Source: Polynucleobacter sp. AP-Elch-400A-B2 | Lineage (GTDB): Bacteria > Pseudomonadota > Gammaproteobacteria > Burkholderiales > Burkholderiaceae | Length of the DNA stretch: 64,000 nt | Assembly (NCBI RefSeq): GCF_018688355.1 | Contig: NZ_CP061317.1 | Coordinates: 1,930,091-1,994,090 of the forward strand | Direction of reading: 5' to 3' | Shown here: one piece after another, positions 32,855-41,260 of the stretch | How positions within the stretch are numbered: the stretch's first letter is position 1 | How the letters are laid out: each line of letters opens with the position of its first letter | The notes under the pieces: generated by a model | What the model was told of the DNA's origin: nothing | What the model saw: the letters and a program-made list of their open reading frames with translations, nothing else | The model's database searches: none | Position numbers and translations under genes: made by a program

Positions 32855-33760
32855 TTAAAAAGCTTTAGTAAGAGAGATCAAACCACCTGCTTTACCGGCA
32901 TTTGAATTTTGCGGAGTTGCATAAACAGGGTTACCAGCATATGTTTTAGCATTTGTTCCTACATATGCGATGGCTCCTGATAGGCCGCCGCCAAAATCTT
33001 TGGTTAAACCAAGTTTCCAATCAGCATAGCTAAAGTTATACGCAGAAGAATTATTGCTAATCATCTGGTACCCTGCATGCGCATTCAAAGCTATCCCATA
33101 AACGCCGGTGTCATAATTTACAGTCAGATCAGGATATGTAGAGCCAGTACTGTTATAGATACCAAATAGTGGTGTAACTGCATATGACAATTTAGCAAAG
33201 CCTGTTACGGGTCCGAAAGTAAAGTTTTGGGCTGCATATATTTCAGTAGTGTTCGGACTAACACCAGCACTTTGACGTGCTGCACCCAAGGCAGTAGTGT
33301 TTGCTGTTGCAGATGCAGTTCTGCTTACGCCGTTAATACCGGGCAGACCTTGGGTCGGATAGTAATATTGCAAAACACCAACATCAGTTGCAAAGCCTTC
33401 AGCAATGAATTCTTTTTTGAATCCAGCATAAAAATCCATCTCAAGTGGTGCAGATACTGTTGCAGTTCTTGTTGGAGATCCTGCAACGCCGTATCCATCA
33501 CCAATCCAGCTAATCGAGCTATTCCAGTTACCAACATAAAAACCGCTTTCATGGGCATAGTCAAAGCCACCCTGAATTGCTGGCTTAAAGTTTGACTGGG
33601 TCAGACCGCGATAACGGTAATCATTCACCACTGTTACGTTAGCTGTAATAGGGCTTGCTTCTGGAGCCTCTGGCGCAGCTGGTGCTGTTTGCGCAAATGC
33701 TGTTGTTGCGAATAAGCCAGAAGCTGCAAGAGCGATGGCTGACTTTTGAATCGTTTTCAT
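32855..33760 (-). CDS. TorF-family putative outer-membrane porin
   Basis: The 301-residue protein has a signal peptide (ending ATTAFAQ), a Pro/Ala-rich linker (APAAPEAPEAS) and a beta-barrel body starting NVTVVNDYRYRGLTQSNFKPA, the hallmark opening of the TorF/TIGR02001 porin family. It ends in Phe, as outer-membrane barrels usually do. The ATG at 33760 is chosen because AAGGAG lies just upstream; a frame from 33781 adds only seven residues. It is the first gene of the operon with glnK and amtB, so it may bring ammonium or small nitrogen compounds across the outer membrane (inference). Confidence 0.88.
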   Translation of the reverse strand: MKTIQKSAIALAASGLFATTAFAQTAPAAPEAPEASPITANVTVVNDYRYRGLTQSNFKPAIQGGFDYAHESGFYVGNWNSSISWIGDGYGVAGSPTRTATVSAPLEMDFYAGFKKEFIAEGFATDVGVLQYYYPTQGLPGINGVSRTASATANTTALGAARQSAGVSPNTTEIYAAQNFTFGPVTGFAKLSYAVTPLFGIYNSTGSTYPDLTVNYDTGVYGIALNAHAGYQMISNNSSAYNFSYADWKLGLTKDFGGGLSGAIAYVGTNAKTYAGNPVYATPQNSNAGKAGGLISLTKAF

Positions 33761-33869
33761 ATGAAACTCCTTAGTGGTCATAAAAAAGGGATAGATGCTT
33801 TATTGCATGGAGTGATCATGACGGATGGGGAGATCACGTATTTGTCACAATTCCCCTAAATAAGGCTTA

Positions 33870-33886
33870 TGCACAATTTTGGTGCT
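33870..33886. promoter_or_regulatory. NtrC-like binding site 1 upstream of porin-glnK-amtB
   Basis: The 17-base dyad TGCACAATTTTGGTGCT matches the NtrC consensus TGCACYANNNTGGTGCA at all fixed positions except one pyrimidine and the last base. It is centred about 118 bases before the porin start codon. In enteric bacteria such sites enhance sigma-54 promoters during nitrogen limitation. Confidence 0.6.
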
Positions 33887-33892
33887 TAGATA

Positions 33893-33909
33893 TGCACTAT
33901 TTTCGTTCA
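33893..33909. promoter_or_regulatory. NtrC-like binding site 2
   Basis: TGCACTATTTTCGTTCA matches the NtrC consensus TGCACYANNNTGGTGCA with two mismatches in the right half. Its centre is 23 bases from site 1, about two helical turns. Another half-site, GGTGCA, follows at 33914-33919. The pairing supports cooperative binding by NtrC dimers. Confidence 0.5.
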
Positions 33910-34019
33910 TTTAGGTGCATATCCGGCTTTTTTAGTTGGTTTCGCCTGCTTTTAGCCCGACAACTTAAAATACTTTCTTAATCCTTTACGCAAATTTCAA
34001 AAGAACGGCGGGCAGCATT

Positions 34020-34274
34020 ATGCAAAAACCAGGTGAAATCATAGAACAAATCCAGCGTATTGCTAGCGATATGCAGAACAAGGTTGGGGATGCTATTCGT
34101 AATTCACCAGCGCAAGAGATTGAAAAGAACGTGCGCGCCATGATGAATCAAGGTTTTCAGAAAATGGACTTGGTTACTCGCGAAGAGTTTGAGTTGCAAT
34201 CCAAGGTACTAGCAAAGACTAGAGAAAAGTTGGAAGCTCTCGAAGCTAAAGTAGCTGCCTTAGAAAAGTCTTAA
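34020..34274 (+). CDS. ubiK: UbiK-family ubiquinone biosynthesis accessory factor (YqiC/BMFP)
   Basis: UbiK helps aerobic ubiquinone synthesis by binding UbiJ and lipids. The 84-residue protein is short and mostly helical, with the family's N-terminal amphipathic part (IIEQIQRIASDMQNKVGD), the central LVTREEFELQSKVL motif and a C-terminal coiled coil (LEALEAKVAALEKS). It is divergent from the porin operon across 259 bases. UbiJ is not in the window. Confidence 0.88.
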   Translation: MQKPGEIIEQIQRIASDMQNKVGDAIRNSPAQEIEKNVRAMMNQGFQKMDLVTREEFELQSKVLAKTREKLEALEAKVAALEKS

Positions 34275-34283
34275 GCAGTATCT

Positions 34284-34315
34284 AGTTTCATCTGGAAATT
34301 ATTCTGGATGAAACT
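34284..34315. repeat. Inverted repeat between ubiK and the lipoprotein gene
   Basis: AGTTTCATC (34284-34292) and GATGAAACT (34307-34315) form a nine-base stem around a 14-base loop in the convergent junction; the lipoprotein stop codon lies inside. No T-run follows on either strand, so it is at best a weak terminator. Confidence 0.4.
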
Positions 34316-34874
34316 CATCAAAGAAGTTTAAGTACGCCTCTTCAGAGAAAAATGTTTTGGCATTCACTCGCGCTGGTGCAGTGTGCAAAACCGAGACCTG
34401 ATAAATCCAAACTCCATTATCTGCTGTCATTCTGGTGATCCAACGAACACGCATTGACTGCTCTACTCTGCCAGAGGATTGAAACTCTAAAAAATAATCT
34501 TTAGTAGCGGCGCGCTGTTTATTTGCAGTCCGATAAAGAGCATCAACATTGATGGCACTCCCTTGGTTTACATTTGCGCGGCTAAATAAGTTACCTTGCA
34601 TCTGCTCTAATAAATTAGGCGCTAGGCTAACTTGATTTTTACTCAAACGAATCGCGCTCACCGAATAAATATCATCATCAATCTTTACCGCTTCTAAGGT
34701 TTGTGGAATTTCTTGATTTTGATATGGGAGTTTTCTCTCGATCTTTTCAGGCTTACCCGGAAAGAGAGCGGTGTAAGCCTCTTGTGGAGACTGCACAGTG
34801 CGCCAATCTAATTTAGGGCTACAAGCAGAAAGTAAAAATGCAAGCGCCAAAACTACACAAAACTTTTGGAGCAT
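34299..34874 (-). CDS. Uncharacterised lipoprotein following lipA
   Basis: The 191-residue product has a lipoprotein signal LALAFLLSAC (lipidated Cys at about 18) followed by a mature domain with TVQSPQEAYTALFPGKPEKIERKL and ITRMTADNGVWIYQVSVLH. I do not recognise a functional family. The ATG at 34874 is chosen because the signal peptide begins there; the longer frame to 35012 runs antiparallel within the end of lipA and is not credible. It starts four bases after the lipA stop and may be co-transcribed with lipB-lipA. Confidence 0.85.
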   Translation of the reverse strand: MLQKFCVVLALAFLLSACSPKLDWRTVQSPQEAYTALFPGKPEKIERKLPYQNQEIPQTLEAVKIDDDIYSVSAIRLSKNQVSLAPNLLEQMQGNLFSRANVNQGSAINVDALYRTANKQRAATKDYFLEFQSSGRVEQSMRVRWITRMTADNGVWIYQVSVLHTAPARVNAKTFFSEEAYLNFFDEFHPE

Positions 34875-34878
34875 AACT

Positions 34879-35895
34879 TTAGATAACACCTGCACTGTGC
34901 GCTTGTTGGTCAGCATGATAGCTAGAGCGCACCATCGCGCCCACGGCAGCATGTGAGAAGCCCATAGCGTAAGCCTCTGCCTCAAATTGCTTAAACACAT
35001 CTGGATGGACATAACGCTGAACTGGAAGATGATGACCTGACGGTGCTAAGTACTGACCAATCGTCAACATATCGATATTGTGCTCACGCATATCGCGCAT
35101 CACCGCCAAGATCTCTTCATCCGTTTCGCCTAAGCCCACCATCAAACCGCTCTTGGTTGGAATATGTGGGAAGCGTTCTTTAAAGTCTTTCAACAACTTC
35201 AACGAGTGTGCGTAGTCTGCGCCAGGACGCGCCTGCTTATATAAACGCGGCACAGTTTCTAAATTGTGATTCATGACGTCTGGCAGGCCTTTTGGCGCAT
35301 GCTCAGAAAAAATATCTAAAGCCTTGTCTAAGCGGCCACGGAAATCCGGTACCAACACTTCAATACGTGTATTCGGGGAGAGATCGCGTGACTGAGAAAT
35401 ACAGTCCACATAATGCATCGCACCACCATCACGTAAATCGTCGCGATCTACGCTAGTAATCACCACATAATTTAATTTCAGGGCGGCAATCGTACGCGCT
35501 AAATTACCTGGTTCTTTTGCATCCAAGGGATCTGGCCTGCCATGACCCACGTCACAAAATGGGCAACGACGTGTACATTTATCGCCCATGACCATAAAGG
35601 TAGCCGTGCCTTTACCAAAGCACTCACCAATATTAGGGCAACTTGCTTCTTCGCAAACTGTAACTAACTCATTTTCTCGAAGAATCTTTTTAATCTCAGA
35701 GAAGCGAGAATTTCCAGAAGCGGCTTTTACTCGAATCCAATCGGGCTTTTTGAGTACTTGCTCCAGGGGAACAATCTTGATTGGAATGCGTGCAGTTTTC
35801 TCACTCGATTTCTGCTTGCGGGAGGCATCGTAGTTGAGATCCTGGCGACTATTGATAGTAGCGGTGGTATCGAGTTCCGGCTTATTGGTGGTCAT
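34879..35895 (-). CDS. lipA: Lipoyl synthase
   Basis: LipA is a radical-SAM enzyme that inserts two sulfurs into protein-bound octanoyl groups. The 338-residue protein has the auxiliary cluster cysteines C81, C86 and C92 (CEEASCPNIGEC), the radical-SAM motif C107-x3-C111-x2-C114 (CTRRCPFC) and the C-terminal VRSSYHA that closes the auxiliary cluster. The N-terminal 50 residues are polar and variable. Its start overlaps the lipB stop by four bases. Confidence 0.97.
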   Translation of the reverse strand: MTTNKPELDTTATINSRQDLNYDASRKQKSSEKTARIPIKIVPLEQVLKKPDWIRVKAASGNSRFSEIKKILRENELVTVCEEASCPNIGECFGKGTATFMVMGDKCTRRCPFCDVGHGRPDPLDAKEPGNLARTIAALKLNYVVITSVDRDDLRDGGAMHYVDCISQSRDLSPNTRIEVLVPDFRGRLDKALDIFSEHAPKGLPDVMNHNLETVPRLYKQARPGADYAHSLKLLKDFKERFPHIPTKSGLMVGLGETDEEILAVMRDMREHNIDMLTIGQYLAPSGHHLPVQRYVHPDVFKQFEAEAYAMGFSHAAVGAMVRSSYHADQQAHSAGVI

Positions 35896-36536
35896 GATGA
35901 AATCAGTTGCTTTTGCAAATGCCCTAAAAGGGTTTGGCTAATAATGTCTATATTGTCCTTGATCCCAAGAGTTTGCATATCTACAGTCCTTAAGCCCTCA
36001 TACCCACATGGGTGAATACGGGCAAAAGCAGCCAAATCAGTAGACACATTAAGGGCAAGCCCATGATAAGAGCACCCCTTGGAGACCTTGAGTCCCAGGG
36101 CGGCAATCTTGGCACCTCGATACTCTGCCTGTATTGAACTCTCCTGGGCAATATAAATACCCGGCGCTCCAGCATGTCTTTCTGCCTGAATACCAAAATC
36201 TGCCAAGGTATCAATCAAAGCCTGCTCGATTCGGGTGACAAGCTCTTTTACAAAAATACCCAAACGTCTCAGATCGAGCAGTAAATACACCACGATTTGT
36301 CCAGGCCCGTGATATGTAATCTCACCACCACGATCAACCTGTACTAATGGAATTTGATTACTAGGGGAATGTAAGTTACCCGCATCCCCCGCTAAGCCCA
36401 AAGTAAAGACCGGGGGATGCTCAAGAATCCAAATTTCATCTGGGGTATCACTATCTCGCTGCTGCGTAAAATCCCGCATCGCTTGATAGGTTGACTCGTA
36501 CTCAGCTAACCCTAAATGTTTTACTAAAAAACTCAT
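35892..36536 (-). CDS. lipB: Octanoyltransferase LipB
   Basis: LipB moves octanoyl groups from acyl carrier protein to lipoyl domains, making the substrate for LipA. The 214-residue protein has the family motif DRGGEITYHGPGQIVVYLL, the catalytic lysine segment LGLKVSKGCSYHGLALNV and the acyl-cysteine region HPCGYEGL. It is translationally coupled to lipA (ATGA) and follows the DUF493 gene by nine bases, as in the ybeD-lipB-lipA order of many proteobacteria. Confidence 0.97.
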   Translation of the reverse strand: MSFLVKHLGLAEYESTYQAMRDFTQQRDSDTPDEIWILEHPPVFTLGLAGDAGNLHSPSNQIPLVQVDRGGEITYHGPGQIVVYLLLDLRRLGIFVKELVTRIEQALIDTLADFGIQAERHAGAPGIYIAQESSIQAEYRGAKIAALGLKVSKGCSYHGLALNVSTDLAAFARIHPCGYEGLRTVDMQTLGIKDNIDIISQTLLGHLQKQLISS

Positions 36537-36545
36537 ACCGATAAT

Positions 36546-36815
36546 TTAGAGGACAACGCTAACCAAAGGATGCGTAGATAAAGTGCGATACAACTCATCT
36601 AACTGCTCTCGGCTAGTAGCAGTGATTGGCAATGTAATGCCTAAATAATTTCCATCTTTGGAGGGTCGCTGCTCAACCTTACTCTCATCGAAGGTAGGAT
36701 CAAATTGGCGAGCAATGTGCAAGATTGCGGGCAGATATTCGGGATTAGCTTTACCCATTACCTTGATCGGAAACTCTGATGGATATTCGATAAGGGATTT
36801 TTTATCTTCAGTCAT
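36546..36815 (-). CDS. DUF493 (YbeD-like) protein
   Basis: This 89-residue protein has the compact ferredoxin-like fold of YbeD: IEYPSEFPIKVMGKA at the start and YLGITLPITATSREQLDELYRTLSTHP at the end. YbeD resembles ACT-type regulatory domains, but its biochemical role is unknown. It sits immediately before lipB, the usual position. Confidence 0.9.
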   Translation of the reverse strand: MTEDKKSLIEYPSEFPIKVMGKANPEYLPAILHIARQFDPTFDESKVEQRPSKDGNYLGITLPITATSREQLDELYRTLSTHPLVSVVL

Positions 36816-36846
36816 ATGCTTTTATCTTTTAACTTTTCTGTTTACT

Positions 36847-37563
36847 TTATTGATTACGGTGATCGGGCATGCCCAACCAGGCGCTAGTAATGATGTTACG
36901 TATGCAATGTAAACGTCGATGGAAAAAATGATCGGCACCTGGCACCACTTGAACTGTTAACTCTTGAGGACGCGCCCAATCTAAGACATCAATCAAGGGA
37001 ATGGTTTCATCTACCTCACCATGAATCAAAATCGTATCAGCAGGCACGGGTGCTAAGACCCATTTGCCAGCCGCACTACCCACCATGACGAGCCGCTCAG
37101 CTGGGCGCCCTAGCTCTGCCAAGCGCTGAACCAAATGGGTACCAACAAAACTACCAAATGAAAAGCCAGAAACCACTAAAGGCAAAGTATTGGCAGTCTC
37201 TACCCATGCCTGTTGCGCAGTCGCCTCAAGTTGACTCCAACTAGAAGGAGTGCGCATCCAATCGGTGACGTGCAGCAAGTCTTCCATCTCACCGACACCG
37301 TCATCATGCATACCAGCGGTAGCACCTACTCCGCGAAAATTAGGGCGCACGCTCACGTAACCCAATTGATTAAAAGCACGCGCCATGGTTTGCGCAACCT
37401 TGTTATCCATCGTTCCGCCCATCAGTGGGTGTGGATGCGCAACTAAAGCCAAACCTCTCACCAAAAAATCAGGATTATTTTTTAATTCGTCTGGCAGATC
37501 AATCGACATTTCGATTTGACCTACAACACCATCAATCTGAATTATTTTGGTACGGCTATTCAT
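36847..37563 (-). CDS. Alpha/beta hydrolase-fold protein
   Basis: This 238-residue cytosolic hydrolase of the short alpha/beta family has the early LALVAHPHPLMGGTMDNK segment, RPNFRGVGATAG, the nucleophile elbow GFSFGSF, and candidate acid and base residues in HGEVDETIPL and GADHFFHRRL. Family members of this type are often annotated as CocE/NonD or phospholipase-like, but the substrate is unknown. It is followed by the DUF493 gene and preceded by the 2Fe-2S ferredoxin gene. Confidence 0.88.
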   Translation of the reverse strand: MNSRTKIIQIDGVVGQIEMSIDLPDELKNNPDFLVRGLALVAHPHPLMGGTMDNKVAQTMARAFNQLGYVSVRPNFRGVGATAGMHDDGVGEMEDLLHVTDWMRTPSSWSQLEATAQQAWVETANTLPLVVSGFSFGSFVGTHLVQRLAELGRPAERLVMVGSAAGKWVLAPVPADTILIHGEVDETIPLIDVLDWARPQELTVQVVPGADHFFHRRLHCIRNIITSAWLGMPDHRNQ

Positions 37564-37584
37564 GAAAGAACTTTCTGAAATCTT

Positions 37585-37893
37585 TTAAGCTAACTGCAGG
37601 CGCTCTACTGGGCGTCCTTGTATTAAGTGTGACTGGATGATTTCTTCGATATCTTCAGTATCGATAAAGGTATACCAAATACCCTCTGGATAAATCACCG
37701 CCACCGGGCCATCAGCACAACGGTCTAAACACCCTGCTTTATTAATGCGGATGTTTCCTGGACCAGATAAGCCTAACTCTTTGACACGCTTTTTTGCGTA
37801 ATCAAAAAGGGCAAAAGCATTATGACGATCACAACAATCTTCGCCGTTACTGCGCTGGTTTAGACAGAAAAAAACATGGTGTTTAAAACTCAT
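37585..37893 (-). CDS. Thioredoxin-like [2Fe-2S] ferredoxin
   Basis: This 102-residue protein belongs to the thioredoxin-fold ferredoxins, which resemble the NuoE cluster domain. The cluster cysteines are C10, C20 or C21, C55 and C59 in FFCLNQR, GEDCC and AGCLDRC. Length fits the free-standing bacterial type. The partner enzyme is not evident. It lies between the VanZ-like gene (12 bases upstream) and the hydrolase gene. Confidence 0.92.
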   Translation of the reverse strand: MSFKHHVFFCLNQRSNGEDCCDRHNAFALFDYAKKRVKELGLSGPGNIRINKAGCLDRCADGPVAVIYPEGIWYTFIDTEDIEEIIQSHLIQGRPVERLQLA

Positions 37894-37905
37894 ATGTCAC
37901 CTCAA

Positions 37906-39000
37906 TCAAGGTTTTAAATTAAAGGTGGTTCTATTTCGGAGTACCCAAAATAATGCTAATGGCAACCATACTACTGAAACCCATTGCATTAATTCATTAA
38001 AATGCAATAGCCGACCTTGATACCAATGTCGTAATGTCAGAATGAAATAGGGATTGTCTGGTAGCAAATTAATTACCAAGGTGGCAGTGACTAAGCAGGC
38101 GATTGCAAGCCAAGCTTTGCTGGGTAAAGAAAACTGAAGAGCCCATCTCAACAACAGACTGCCCAGCACCATTCCCCAAATAGCCCCTGCGGTGAGCCAC
38201 AACAAACCAAATTCCGTCCCGAACTGTAATGCAGTAAAGGCAATCTTCACTAAAACAGTAAAGCAAAGCAGACTATTGAGTATTTTCCACTGAGGCGCTT
38301 TTGCACGCATCCCTAAAGATAGCAAGAGTCCAGTGCCGAGCCAACAAACCGCCGTAATGATGGATTCTTGAATAACATGATTGACCACCATGGTGCCCCA
38401 GTCGACCGAGGCAAAAATGGCATGCCCCCATACTCCCGTTCCCAACCAAGAGCTCTGGGGATAGATCTGAGCCCAGGGAAAAAGTAAAAATAAGGCGCAA
38501 GCAGCCCAGTTCACGCCAAACCATTGGTCAAAGCGACGACGTATTGCACTTCCAGAGAGCCACTGGGGGCCCAATGGAATGGCTAATAAGCCACCCATCA
38601 AACCGCCCAATACATTGGCCCACCAATCCATTTGGCTTGGAATACGAGTGGGTAGCCAAGTTTGTAGGGACTCCACACTAAAAGCCAATGCCGCACTAAA
38701 GCTCAAGGCAACGCTTAAGGCAACAAAATTACGCCAACGTGGGTAACAAGCAAAGACCAGCAGAAACCCCAAGGGAATATAGGCCAAGACATTGACCAAC
38801 ACATCAAAGAGCGTAATAAAGCGAGGTAAGGGTGCATCCAACCATGCCCATGGGGCGATCCCATTGGAAAAGTTGAAATCAAAGGGATTTAGGCTGACAT
38901 AGATAATTAAAAGCGCATAGCTCAAACTAATGGCCCTAGCCAAAGGCATTGCCTGGAGAGGCCAAACAAACTTGCGAGGACGCTGATCTTCGTGTTGCAT
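37906..39000 (-). CDS. VanZ-like family membrane protein
   Basis: This 364-residue protein has about nine or ten hydrophobic segments. The N-terminal half contains the VanZ-like pattern LFDVLVNVLAYIPLGFLL, followed by SLQTWLPTRIPSQMDWWANVLGGLMGG. VanZ relatives have been linked to glycopeptide tolerance, but in proteobacteria the function is generally unknown; the C-terminal half has no match I recognise. It is divergent from birA, with 46 bases between the starts. Confidence 0.87.
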   Translation of the reverse strand: MQHEDQRPRKFVWPLQAMPLARAISLSYALLIIYVSLNPFDFNFSNGIAPWAWLDAPLPRFITLFDVLVNVLAYIPLGFLLVFACYPRWRNFVALSVALSFSAALAFSVESLQTWLPTRIPSQMDWWANVLGGLMGGLLAIPLGPQWLSGSAIRRRFDQWFGVNWAACALFLLFPWAQIYPQSSWLGTGVWGHAIFASVDWGTMVVNHVIQESIITAVCWLGTGLLLSLGMRAKAPQWKILNSLLCFTVLVKIAFTALQFGTEFGLLWLTAGAIWGMVLGSLLLRWALQFSLPSKAWLAIACLVTATLVINLLPDNPYFILTLRHWYQGRLLHFNELMQWVSVVWLPLALFWVLRNRTTFNLKP

Positions 39001-39046
39001 TCCCTTATTCTAGGTCAGCCAGCCTAGATCTTTCTACAATAGAAAA

Positions 39047-39847
39047 ATGAGCCCGAATTGCATTCTTGAACGCGTTGCCACCACCAAGTCAACTAATGAT
39101 GATTTATTGGCTCGTTGGCGTGCCGGTGAATTAATTGATCCCGTAGCTCGCATAGCCCACGATCAGACCTCTGGCAAGGGTAGAGCTGGCAGAGTTTGGC
39201 TTTCCAAGCCTGGAGATACCCTATGCTTTTCCTTGGCATACCCATTCGATAAACGCCCCCAAGAGCTGAGCGGACTTAGTCTAGTTATTGGACTAGCAGT
39301 TATTGCCGGTATTGCTGGAGCTTTGCAGATCCATGAAACCACTCTCCATCAACAAGGTCTAAGACTGAAGTGGCCTAACGATTTACTACTGAACAATGCC
39401 AAACTTGGTGGCATCCTGATTGAAGGCGGACAAAGTAGTCCAAGTTCACCCACTTGGATGGTGATCGGGCTAGGCCTGAACTTACGTAATGCAGCATTGA
39501 TTGGGCAGAACTCAGAAAATCAAGTCTCTTTTTCTGCTGCCGCTTTGGATCAACTCGCACCTCATCACGTGCCGATTCCGGATGTGGAGTTCATTTGGCT
39601 AAAAATGATTGAGTCATTTGAAAGGCATTTAACCCAATTTGAACAGCATGGGTTTGGCTACTTTCAAGATTCCTGGTCGCACTGGGACGCCTTTCATGGT
39701 CAGCCTGTTTGCATATCAGGTGCCGGCAAAGAGCCCGTCACTGGAGTCTCTTCCGGAGTGGATGATTCTGGTGCACTTATTCTTCATCAGCATGACAAAT
39801 CTATCGCTATTCATGCGGGCGATGTTTCTTTGCGAGTTCAATCATGA
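39047..39847 (+). CDS. birA: Biotin--[acetyl-CoA-carboxylase] ligase
   Basis: BirA attaches biotin to the carrier protein of acetyl-CoA carboxylase. The 266-residue protein has TTKSTNDDL at the start, the biotinyl-AMP loop GKGRAGRVWLSKPGD, LRLKWPNDLLLNNAKLGGILIE and VIGLGLNLRN. It lacks the N-terminal DNA-binding domain of E. coli BirA, so it is probably not a repressor. TACAAT lies just before the ATG, but without a recognisable -35. It is coupled to coaX by a four-base overlap. Confidence 0.95.
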   Translation: MSPNCILERVATTKSTNDDLLARWRAGELIDPVARIAHDQTSGKGRAGRVWLSKPGDTLCFSLAYPFDKRPQELSGLSLVIGLAVIAGIAGALQIHETTLHQQGLRLKWPNDLLLNNAKLGGILIEGGQSSPSSPTWMVIGLGLNLRNAALIGQNSENQVSFSAAALDQLAPHHVPIPDVEFIWLKMIESFERHLTQFEQHGFGYFQDSWSHWDAFHGQPVCISGAGKEPVTGVSSGVDDSGALILHQHDKSIAIHAGDVSLRVQS

Positions 39848-40677
39848 GTCTGTATTTGGTATTTGATCTTGGAAACACTCGACTCAAGTGGGCCGCGGTC
39901 GAATCTACACAAAACATTGCAGACCGCAATAAAAAACTGTGGGCATACTCTGGGTCGATCAGCACCAAATCTTTTCAGTCAGCCGAACTACGCGCTGAGC
40001 TGTCTGACTATATTTCTAAAACCTTACCTAAGCCAGATGCTATTGCCTTTTGTTGCGTAGCAGGCGATGCTGCTATTGAAAATCTACGCAGTCTGTTTCC
40101 GCAATGGCAAGATCTTGAGTGGAAACAGTTCACAGGTGGTAGTCCTTACGAGGGCTTACGAACACTCTATCAAGACCACAGCAAATTGGGAGCAGATCGA
40201 TGGGCCGCACTGATTGGCGCAAGAGCTCTCTCTAGTACTAACACGCTGGTGATCAACGCTGGGACGGCCACTACCATTGACTTACTGGGTGGCAATGGCG
40301 TCCATTACGGTGGCTGGATCTTGCCAGGCTTAAGTCTGATGCAAGAAAGCCTGCAACAAAATACGGCTCAACTTCCATTAGTAGTCCGTGTCAATCAGCC
40401 CGAAGCTCAGGCGAGCTTTGGTAGCACTACAGATGAGGCGATTACAGGCGGTTGTGATGCGGCGCAAATGGGGGCAATTCTGCGCGCAGCCTATTTAGCT
40501 AAAGGGATGAATCATCCAGTTGAGCGAATTTGGCTTGATGGGGGCAATGCCAAAATTTTGGCAAATGAAATTAAACAGTTTCCAGAGTTGGCAGTGCTGC
40601 CAGTAGATCCGATTGAAGGTTTGGTGCTACGCGGGCTTTGGGCTTGGCTCTTACAAAACTTGAAGGCCACCAAGTAA
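39844..40677 (+). CDS. coaX: Type III pantothenate kinase
   Basis: CoaX phosphorylates pantothenate, the first step of coenzyme A synthesis; it is distinct from CoaA and not feedback-inhibited by CoA. The 277-residue ASKHA-fold protein has DLGNTRLKWA at the N-terminus, the GADRWAALIGA active-site segment, NAGTATTIDLL and the late GGCDAAQMG and LDGGNA motifs. It is translationally coupled to birA, a common pairing. coaD, the fourth step, is at 3846-4340. Confidence 0.95.
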   Translation: MSLYLVFDLGNTRLKWAAVESTQNIADRNKKLWAYSGSISTKSFQSAELRAELSDYISKTLPKPDAIAFCCVAGDAAIENLRSLFPQWQDLEWKQFTGGSPYEGLRTLYQDHSKLGADRWAALIGARALSSTNTLVINAGTATTIDLLGGNGVHYGGWILPGLSLMQESLQQNTAQLPLVVRVNQPEAQASFGSTTDEAITGGCDAAQMGAILRAAYLAKGMNHPVERIWLDGGNAKILANEIKQFPELAVLPVDPIEGLVLRGLWAWLLQNLKATK

Positions 40678-40678
40678 G

Positions 40679-41170
40679 TCAACTTGTGCGGATCTTGCCC
40701 AATAGCGTTGTTGTGGAGCGCTCATATAAAAATGGGATCGCTACCGCTACACCACCCCAAGTTTTCACGAGGCGGGTCTCCTCCAGGGAATCGATTTCAT
40801 AATCCCCACCCTTGACGTAAATATCGGGATGAATCTTGGCAATCAGATTCACCGGGGTCTGTTCTGTAAATAACACTACCAAGTCGACACTCTCAAGCGC
40901 TGCCAATAAAGCCTGGCGATCAGCCTCGGTATTAATTGGCCTGTCATCACCCTTACCCAACATCTTGACCGAGGCATCTGAATTCACCCCCACTACCAGG
41001 CTAGCGCCCAAGGCTCTAGCTTGGGCTAGATAGCTGGCATGCCCTCGATGCAGGATATCGAAGACGCCATTCGTAAATACCAAGGGTCTGGGAAGCGCCG
41101 CAATACGAGCCTCGAGCTCAGTAGGAACGCAGACTTTAGACTCGAAAGAAGGTAGGGGTAATGAGCTCAT
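40679..41170 (-). CDS. rfaE2: D-glycero-beta-D-manno-heptose 1-phosphate adenylyltransferase
   Basis: This stand-alone enzyme makes ADP-heptose for lipopolysaccharide core synthesis; it corresponds to the C-terminal half of E. coli HldE. The 163-residue nucleotidyltransferase has FTNGVFDILHRGHASYLAQA with the HxGH motif, GVNSDASVKMLGKGDDRP and the C-terminal FLYERSTTTLLGKI. The kinase half is not in this window. It is convergent with coaX, with one base between stops. Confidence 0.94.
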   Translation of the reverse strand: MSSLPLPSFESKVCVPTELEARIAALPRPLVFTNGVFDILHRGHASYLAQARALGASLVVGVNSDASVKMLGKGDDRPINTEADRQALLAALESVDLVVLFTEQTPVNLIAKIHPDIYVKGGDYEIDSLEETRLVKTWGGVAVAIPFLYERSTTTLLGKIRTS

Positions 41171-41260
41171 AGCGCCATATTAATGGCATTGGGTCAGATT
41201 CAACGATTTTTGCCAGAATGTCTTAGACTTGGATATCCCCGTCCCACCCAAAGGCTTAAG

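Noticed and set aside
33793..33820. Sigma-54 promoter (-24/-12) for the porin operon
   Set aside because: Only one of the two -24 guanines and the -12 GC are present; too weak to list as a feature, though its position relative to the NtrC boxes is reasonable.
34875..35012. N-terminal extension of the lipoprotein after lipA
   Set aside because: It lies inside lipA in another frame, and the lipobox signal begins at the ATG at 34874.
39012..39047. Leaderless promoter for birA based on TACAAT
   Set aside because: No -35 element at an acceptable distance.
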